DNA from: Rostratula benghalensis
Lineage: Eukaryota; Chordata; Aves; Charadriiformes; Rostratulidae
Assembly (NCBI GenBank): GCA_013399305.1
Contig: VXAI01000067.1
Location: forward strand, 3,369,286-3,433,285
Direction of reading: 5' to 3'
DNA: 64,000 bases
This document shows, in pieces, positions 56,985 through 64,000 of this stretch. A program made the position numbers and the translations under genes. A model generated the notes under the pieces. It ran no database searches. It was not told where the DNA came from and saw nothing but the letters and a program-made list of their open reading frames with translations. Position 1 is the first letter of the stretch; each line of letters starts with the position of its first letter.

Positions 56985-59900
56985 GAGTCAGAAACACACA
57001 GAAAAGTGCTCCTACCAAATCATTCAAAATTATCGCAGAAATCGGAAATTTAACAGATCTCATTTGATTGGAGTGAAGGTCACAAGTGCTACGTTCCAGT
57101 GATAAAGCCTCTCCCTCATGAGCATTCGTAATGGCTCATGCAATACGGCACATAACCCTGGTGAGCAGCCCTAACAGTTGAGCCTACAGTACTGTTACAC
57201 AGAAGAACAAAGTAATTAAGATTATTTAATTGAACACATTCCTGAATACCTATCAGACTTGGAAAATCAAGACCAACATCCCATGCACACAGGAAACTAC
57301 AACCTGAAAAATCAAGCTTCTATAAAAAAAGAATTCATGCAAACATTTTCAGAAACAATAAAGTAACAACAGGATTGTCAGGAATACATGAAAAAGGCCC
57401 AAAAAAACCAACCCCAAAAAACCACCAACAAAACGAACAACCCCTCCCTGCCTTGATGGACATACAATAATACTGCTTATTGGCATGATTTTTAGTATAT
57501 ATAATACAAATATTTACCAAGCATGCTAACTGATTCTAATAATACTAATTCAAATGAATAAAGAAAAAAACAAAAACCAATGCCCCCAAACCACCCATCT
57601 CTATTAGCCTATAATATTCAAACAAGTAACTTGTGTTGCATTTCACCAGCGTGGAATAACACTGAAATTTCTAATGATTAAAGGACTGCCCTTCAGACGT
57701 AGGAGAAAATCTCTTCCTTAAGATTAGATGTAAAAAGACAGATGCTCTAAATCTCGGGTGATTTGTTTGTCTTCAGTAAATATTATGTTTAATTAATATT
57801 ACCATAGAACACCATGTTTTAATTTCCCTGACTCTTTCAATATATTCACCAATACACACACTTCTTGATTGTTTAGAAAAATACCTAAACCACACATCAA
57901 CCACTATAGCCATAAAGTTCTCCTTGTGTTGGAATTAGGTTAGGAAGAGAAATGGTTCATCATTTCATATTAGTGAAGCTGCCATTCGGTCATGCATCAG
58001 TTTTCTTTAATCACAACAACGCAGCATTCTCATGCTTCCCCAAGGGTTTTAGATTCTGGCTTAGCTGCACAAAAGCATTCTACATAGACTTAAAAACTAT
58101 TAATGAGTCAATACAAACTGTCAGCCTCATAAGTAATTATGTATGTCATCCTTCTGTTAATAGACATAAGTAGCACTAACCAAGACCCCATCTACGCCAG
58201 AGAAACATGTTCAATCATTATCTCACTGCTGCTGACACAATTTCACCTCTGCTGACTTTGATATCAATAGGACAGATTTTGCATTTCCAAATATAGAGCA
58301 GGCATGTAGGAAGAGCTACTATGCAGTTACATTCTGAATTCAAACTTTCCAGAATGTATTTCACTGACAAATGAATATGCAAAACAAACATTCAGAATCA
58401 AGACACTAATTTTAGAGTTTTGACATCTGTATCAAGCAAACATGAAAAGAAGACATTTGTCTATTAAGTTTCCAGGTCACAAAAAAAACCCCCACAAACC
58501 ACTACTTGAGGAATTTACGAACATTTGTACACCGTTGAGGGGTTGTTCTGAAACTGCACACCAAATCTCTGAGGAGCATAGAGAAGCTCTTGTGCTCAGA
58601 TACTAAATGTTCATGGCAATTGCTTAGTGAAGGTTGACTGGATGTTACCATCTCCATCTGGTTATGGAAAACATCATACAGACAAAATATTTTTAAATAT
58701 GCAGGCCTTACCTGTTGCTAGTAATACATAACTGGATCTTTTTCAAGAACCTTTTCTCATTTTTATTTCATGTGTTCGTCTTTAAAAATCTCAACTCCAA
58801 GAAAAACATTTACCCAGATAAACAATTCCCAAGAAGAGAAACTAAACATTTATGGAATTAAGGCCATTTTTGTAAATCACAAAGACTGACAATTTGTTCA
58901 TTGAGGGGAAGAGGAAAAGATGATACAAGTAAGATACAAAATACAGAGACTGTCACCTTTCTTCTTCTCCTGTTTCCTAACTGAGAATGCAGCGAATGGT
59001 GTTCAATTAAAACCATACAATGGAGAATGACTGTGCAGTACTTCTCCTCAATGTTTTAGCACTTTTATAACGGCAATCTCTGCATAGTGAGTCCTTAGAG
59101 AGAAGGACAGCTATTTATAGAGAAAAATCAATCCAAAAAGGATCTTGCACTGAGTTTCGGGGCACATAAGAAACCAACTCTTTCATTCAGACTCTAAAAC
59201 AAAATTATGATCCTGTCATCACAAACTGCTCTCTCTTGTCTGCTGGATCACTGACACATTGTCAGACTGTTTCTAGGCATCCAACACTTATCAAGGCCCG
59301 ATTCTTCCACATTCTGAACTCTAACACCAGTATAAAGGATACAGACAAGAATCTTACTTTAGCAATTTTTTTTACACTTCTTTTGCAGTCGTCTGCATGG
59401 GTCTGAGTAACTGCATAAGCAGCAAAGCAACAGAGAAAGATATCCACTGTTATATCCACTGTTGTTCTAAGGCAAAGGTGACTTTCCAGCTTCGACTTGA
59501 GTAGCCAGCTGTCAGCAAATCTGTCAGACACGTCCTGATTATTGCATTATGAACAAGTACTTTCTTACCCTATGCTGGCAAAGGGAATTTTTACACTTTG
59601 TCTTTCCACAGACTCAAGAGATGTTGTATCCTTATTGAATCTTCCACTGATACTATTTCACTCCCCATGACCCTGGAAGGCAAATGTATTCATCAGGGAA
59701 CAACTAAATAGGCTAAGCCAAAAACAGCCTGTTCACTCTACTGTTGATGATCCTGCAAACTGGGTGTTTGCTTCAGATGAAAACACGAAGTAGTCCAATT
59801 ACTGCCAGAAGCCAGCATCAATTCTGCTAAAACAGTGTAGCTAGAAAGATACTAGAAACCTGAGTTCAAGTAATTAAACCCCATGAAGATGAAAGGATCT

Positions 59901-61068
59901 CATAAAGGTCTGAAAGCAGTGATCTTTGGTTTCTTGGAATTAATTCCAGACATTTTTCAATTAGCTCTCCGCAACTCTCCTTGAATCTCTTCCCCGAGCG
60001 TTGCTGAAGTTTCTCACTAGGAAACATACTGAATTTCAGCCCTGAGATTAAAACACATCCCAAGAGCACAGTTTCAAATTACCAATTCTTTGCCACTAAA
60101 GCTGATGTGGAGTTCCGAGCTGGGAAAGAAAGGTTCTGTGAGTATGGAGAGAAACCATGGGTGGCTTATGGAAAGGGCTTTGCAATCACTCCCTTCCATA
60201 TCACTAGAGAGCAGCCCTGAAATATTGCACAACGCTTCTAGGATCAATCAACCACATTAACCTGAATGTGCAGTTATTACCTTAGCTTCTCATCCTCAAC
60301 CAAGGCCTATTTCCAGAAAATTGGGTCACATTTCTCCTGCAGCACAGTAGAAATACTGCCTAGTTATACACAAGGTAATAACACAGAGACGATAGAGTTG
60401 GCCCTCATTGATGAGATTAGCTGTAGTGCTAGTGACAAAAGTCACATCCAGAAAAATATTGCTTTATGTTGCAATATAAAATCCTTGCAAAAAGCAAGCT
60501 ATTTACTGGCATATAAGTGAAAAATATTCACATTGAGTGCTTGGGTTTGGGTTTTTATAATGCTGCACAATAATGCATTCTGCTTTCATTACCGTTCATT
60601 GGTGTATAATTGCCCTGATGTTCACAGGGAGTCTGAGCATGAATGGAAGACATACTGATATCATCAGACTCAGTTTCCCCCTGCTTTCTGGTACAGTACT
60701 CTATTTTATGCACTAAAAAAGGAGCTCCAGCCATTCACTGTACAGACAGTGCAATTTGTCACTTAGTACTGTGAAAATAAACAATCCTCATTTTCACCAG
60801 ACCCAACGTGCTGTGATAAGACAACATTCATTTTCAGCAGTTCCAAACTGCATCAATCTGAAAATCTCCTGGTACAAAACCACCTGCAAGTCTTCTGAGA
60901 TTTGTGATTCTCCTCATTTAAGCAGTAGGTCAGGAACACAGCAAAATCAGACAGCTTGTGCCTTTTGAGATTTCTCATTACAACACCAAGGACAATGGAA
61001 ACTAGCACAAGAAGTTTTACTGTGCATTTTCCAACAAGAAACCCAAGCAAAACAAACAAACCAAAAAA

Positions 61069-61136
61069 NNNNNNNNNNNNNNNNNNNNNNNNNNNNNNNN
61101 NNNNNNNNNNNNNNNNNNNNNNNNNNNNNNNNNNNN
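61069..61136. other. Assembly gap (68 N)
   Basis: An unbroken run of N inside A/C-rich sequence (aaacaaacaaaccaaaaaa on its left). A further single N at 51574 lies just before an A-rich run. Both look like sequencing difficulty at low-complexity DNA. Confidence 0.98.
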
Positions 61137-64000
61137 ACTCCCAAAACCTGGCTTCCAATAGAAACAGTCCTAAGCCATACATCTCTCAGATGAGACAAGT
61201 AACAGCTGGGTGCATTTGGATGCAGGAACCTATTATCAAAGACATCATCAACAAATTTGCTTTAAAATTACATCCCACAGGGAACCCGAGGTATCAGAAG
61301 TTTGGGATTGTCCTTCTGCTTGTCCTCATCGTGTGATTTATGATCTAACCAATCCTGTCAAGTATTTTCAATGAAAGATTATATTAAGTGGTGTTCTAAA
61401 AACCACAGCAATAGAATTGATTCTTAATTAGGCCCACTACAAATTGAGAATTTCGCTCTCATTTGATATTCTTTCAGCCTTGAAATCTCTCCATGAAGAA
61501 CAAGATTTGCAGCACCAGGTTAAGCCACCTGCTTAGAAAAGACCCAGAATACACAGCACCTTTTCTTTTTTTTTTCTTATTCCTTTCAATCTTATTTTGC
61601 ATGATTAATCAGATGCATGGTGAATGGCTTTCTACAGACTGCAAAGCAGAGCCACTGCTGTCATAAAAAGCTATTTCTGCATAATCAGATAACAAGATTT
61701 AACATGCTATTTGTCTTCATTATACAGCTGACGAGCAACTCCCAAGTTGCACGGTTTAGTACTCCCGCTCGCCGATTGGTGATTGTAAAAGTAAACAAGT
61801 TTTGGAGCATCCAAATAGTTTGATATAAATAAACAAGAGCTGAAATATAAACTGCAAATATAAAATGAAACTGAATTTCAGCACAGTATATACCCTGAAA
61901 GCATATATAAACCAAAAGCAGCAACAGCTTTGTTTTCTTCAATTTTTTTTTTTAAATTTTTTCAAAATTAAATTTAACTTCATCTATACATAGAGCAGTT
62001 TATGGGCTCGATATGCACTTCAAAAGAAAAAACGTGTGCAGACAGACTGGAAATATTTCCAGAAAAGATTGGAAATATAAAATGGCAAAATTCACCATAA
62101 ATATCCACAGATTCTGGAACCTATTAACCCCTAGTCCTTTCCAAAGTCTGTTCAAGAAATGCTGATAGAACAAAGAAAGAAAGTATTTCTGATAAACATT
62201 GATGATGAGGTGATCTATTCAGTTTAACACTACTATCACCTACTGTACATATCGGCAACATAAAGCTGAGTATTGAATATTCTTAAAAGGCCTGTTTCTC
62301 TGCAGACACACAAATGTGCAGAGATTTCAGCTGCATGGAAGTTAAGGAATTTCTTGCTCAATTGCTTTATTTCATCTTTTGCCATGTAAAATTTGCACCA
62401 CTACATATAAGATAACACACAAGCGGGTATCTGGCAGACATTGTATCATTCAGCCGTACTTCTATCCACTTTCTCCAGACAAGAATGTGTTTGAAAACCT
62501 TTTGTTTCTACTTCCATGTCCATACATGCCCATTCACCTCTTTTTATCCTCTCTGATTTGCCAATATTCTCTAAAGAAAGCCCTCCCAATATTCAGTGTA
62601 GAAACTCATCATTGCCGTAGACATAAGTTTGTGCAAACTAGCACATCCAAAAGAATTTCATTTATTCATGCACCTAACCTGTAAAACAGGATAATTTACA
62701 GTTGAATCAAAAAATGAATAGGACTCCCGACTATAACTTGAAAAAAAATTCCAAAATTTCACTAAGAAGCTATTATCCATATTGGGTTTGGTAAAACCTC
62801 TTTCATCATAATGTGAAGTATTTACCACTGATGGCTGCCTGTTTAGGGTTTCCTAGAATCCATAATCAAAAAGAGAATGGCAGAGCTGAATTTTTTCAAA
62901 AAAAGCTTTTTTCTATTTTCAGCATAATAGATTAATAAATATTTTTCTTTCATTTTACACAGTTCTCAACTTTAAGATGCTCCTGGTCAACATTTTTCCT
63001 CACAGCACCTGGGAACATTCATTTAATCTCCCCTGAGATCCACTACCATCCTTCCAAGCTTTTCTTCCTGAGCTTTATTCTTCTGCAAACCTTGGAATTT
63101 AGCCTGAGGAGCTAGGCAAACTTAGATATACTCTCAGGCTTTCAGCCTGCAAGTATGTTATTTTTAACCTCAATTAGTTTGCTGTATTAGCACAAACAAG
63201 ATGACATAAGGTTGAATAAGCAGCCAAGCACAGGGAAAATGAAAAAAAAAACCCACAAAAAACCAGCATTACTCAAAATAACAAATAAATAAAAATAAGT
63301 GTAAATATGCCTTATCCGTTTGTCTCAGCATTCTCCTGCAACACCCATCTTCCTTCCAATTGATTTTCTGATCTATTCCCTGCCTCAGGCTTCATTTTCT
63401 CAGAATGTCTTATGTTTGTGAGCACAGTTTTACCCAGCCAGTCCCCCAAAGCAAGAGATCATGTGGCATCCACAGGTAGAACTGTTTTTCACAGACAGAA
63501 AAACCAATAATGTACTTCATAAATTGAACTGGAATTCATATATTAACAGATTATACACTTATCAGACTTCTTCCAAACAAAACATGTGGAATAATAGTAT
63601 TTCTTACCAAAAAAATTTAATTTTCAACCTTACTTTCTTACAATACAAAAACAACAGGCATGACAGAACAATGGATATGCCTAACAAAAGGACCATTGTT
63701 AGGCTGCACCAGTATAGGTGAACACAGAGCAGATTTTCATGCACTTTAACCCTCAAAACATGTCCTCTTCACTAATAGCTATACCAAAGAATGTATTTAT
63801 CTGTATTGCCAAGCCAGTCTCTATTTAAGGCCAATGACAAAATTAAATTTGCTTGCTGGAATACATGTGTATTGGGTTTTTTTTCTTTGCTTTCTCCCTT
63901 AATAAAGTAGAGTACATGGAATTTTTCAAACAGATCATTTGAATGAAATACTATACACATTGTGTATGATATTGCAAAATATTTTCTTGTTTATCTTTCT

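Larger units (their letters stand above)
44401..64000. other. Intergenic DNA downstream of UNC13C
   Basis: About 19.6 kb in which I see no coding exon, RNA gene or promoter I can defend. It holds a CR1 copy (48561-48810), a local CpG-rich patch (47708-47812), a possible MIR-like remnant (about 53435-53530), a perfect hairpin (56951-56984), A-rich tracts and assembly gaps at 51574 and 61069-61136. The longest open frame, 112 codons at 55806-56144 on the minus strand, resembles nothing I know. Confidence 0.7.

Noticed and set aside
60853..61336. Open frames of 83-126 codons across the N run
   Set aside because: They are extended artificially by unknown bases in the assembly gap.

Overview
This is vertebrate nuclear DNA, most likely from a bird. 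It is AT-rich, its genes are split by GT-AG introns, and it carries several degraded CR1 LINE 3' ends in both orientations. Their short 'attctatgatt'-like tails are typical of avian CR1. I see no bacterial-style operon, CRISPR array, tRNA, rRNA or intact retrovirus.

The only gene I can support is the 3' part of an UNC13/Munc13 family gene on the + strand, most likely UNC13C (Munc13-3). Fourteen consecutive coding exons between 10250 and 43273 join in one open frame with compatible splice phases. They give about 569 codons and a stop. They encode the C-terminal part of the MUN region (from 'EHEKQR' onward) and then the C-terminal C2 domain. The N-terminal part (long N-terminus, C1, C2B, start of MUN) must lie upstream of the window. 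The 3'UTR runs from 43274 to about 44400. It ends after a good AATAAA at 44376, with two earlier AATAAA signals near 43.6 kb.

Layout: 1-10249 is the 3' part of a large intron. It holds a broken minus-strand protein-like remnant (642-880) and an ancient MIR-like SINE fragment (about 5965-6138). 10250-31552 holds exons 1-11 of this window, with introns from about 0.4 to 7.4 kb. 31553-41195 is a 9.6 kb intron. 41196-43273 holds the three C2C exons. 44401-64000 is intergenic DNA in which I find no gene, only a CR1 copy, possible old SINE remnants, a small CpG-rich spot, a perfect hairpin and an assembly gap.

The most interesting local feature is a partial duplication of the exon 6 splice-acceptor region. 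About 207 bp at 23053-23260, made up of intron end, polypyrimidine tract, AG and the first 15 coding bases, recurs at 25183-25389 inside the next intron with about a dozen differences. This creates a decoy acceptor 2.1 kb downstream that leads into a stop codon in the natural frame. Other items are a perfect three-copy 45-bp minisatellite and three perfect long hairpins. I did not find a new multi-gene system.
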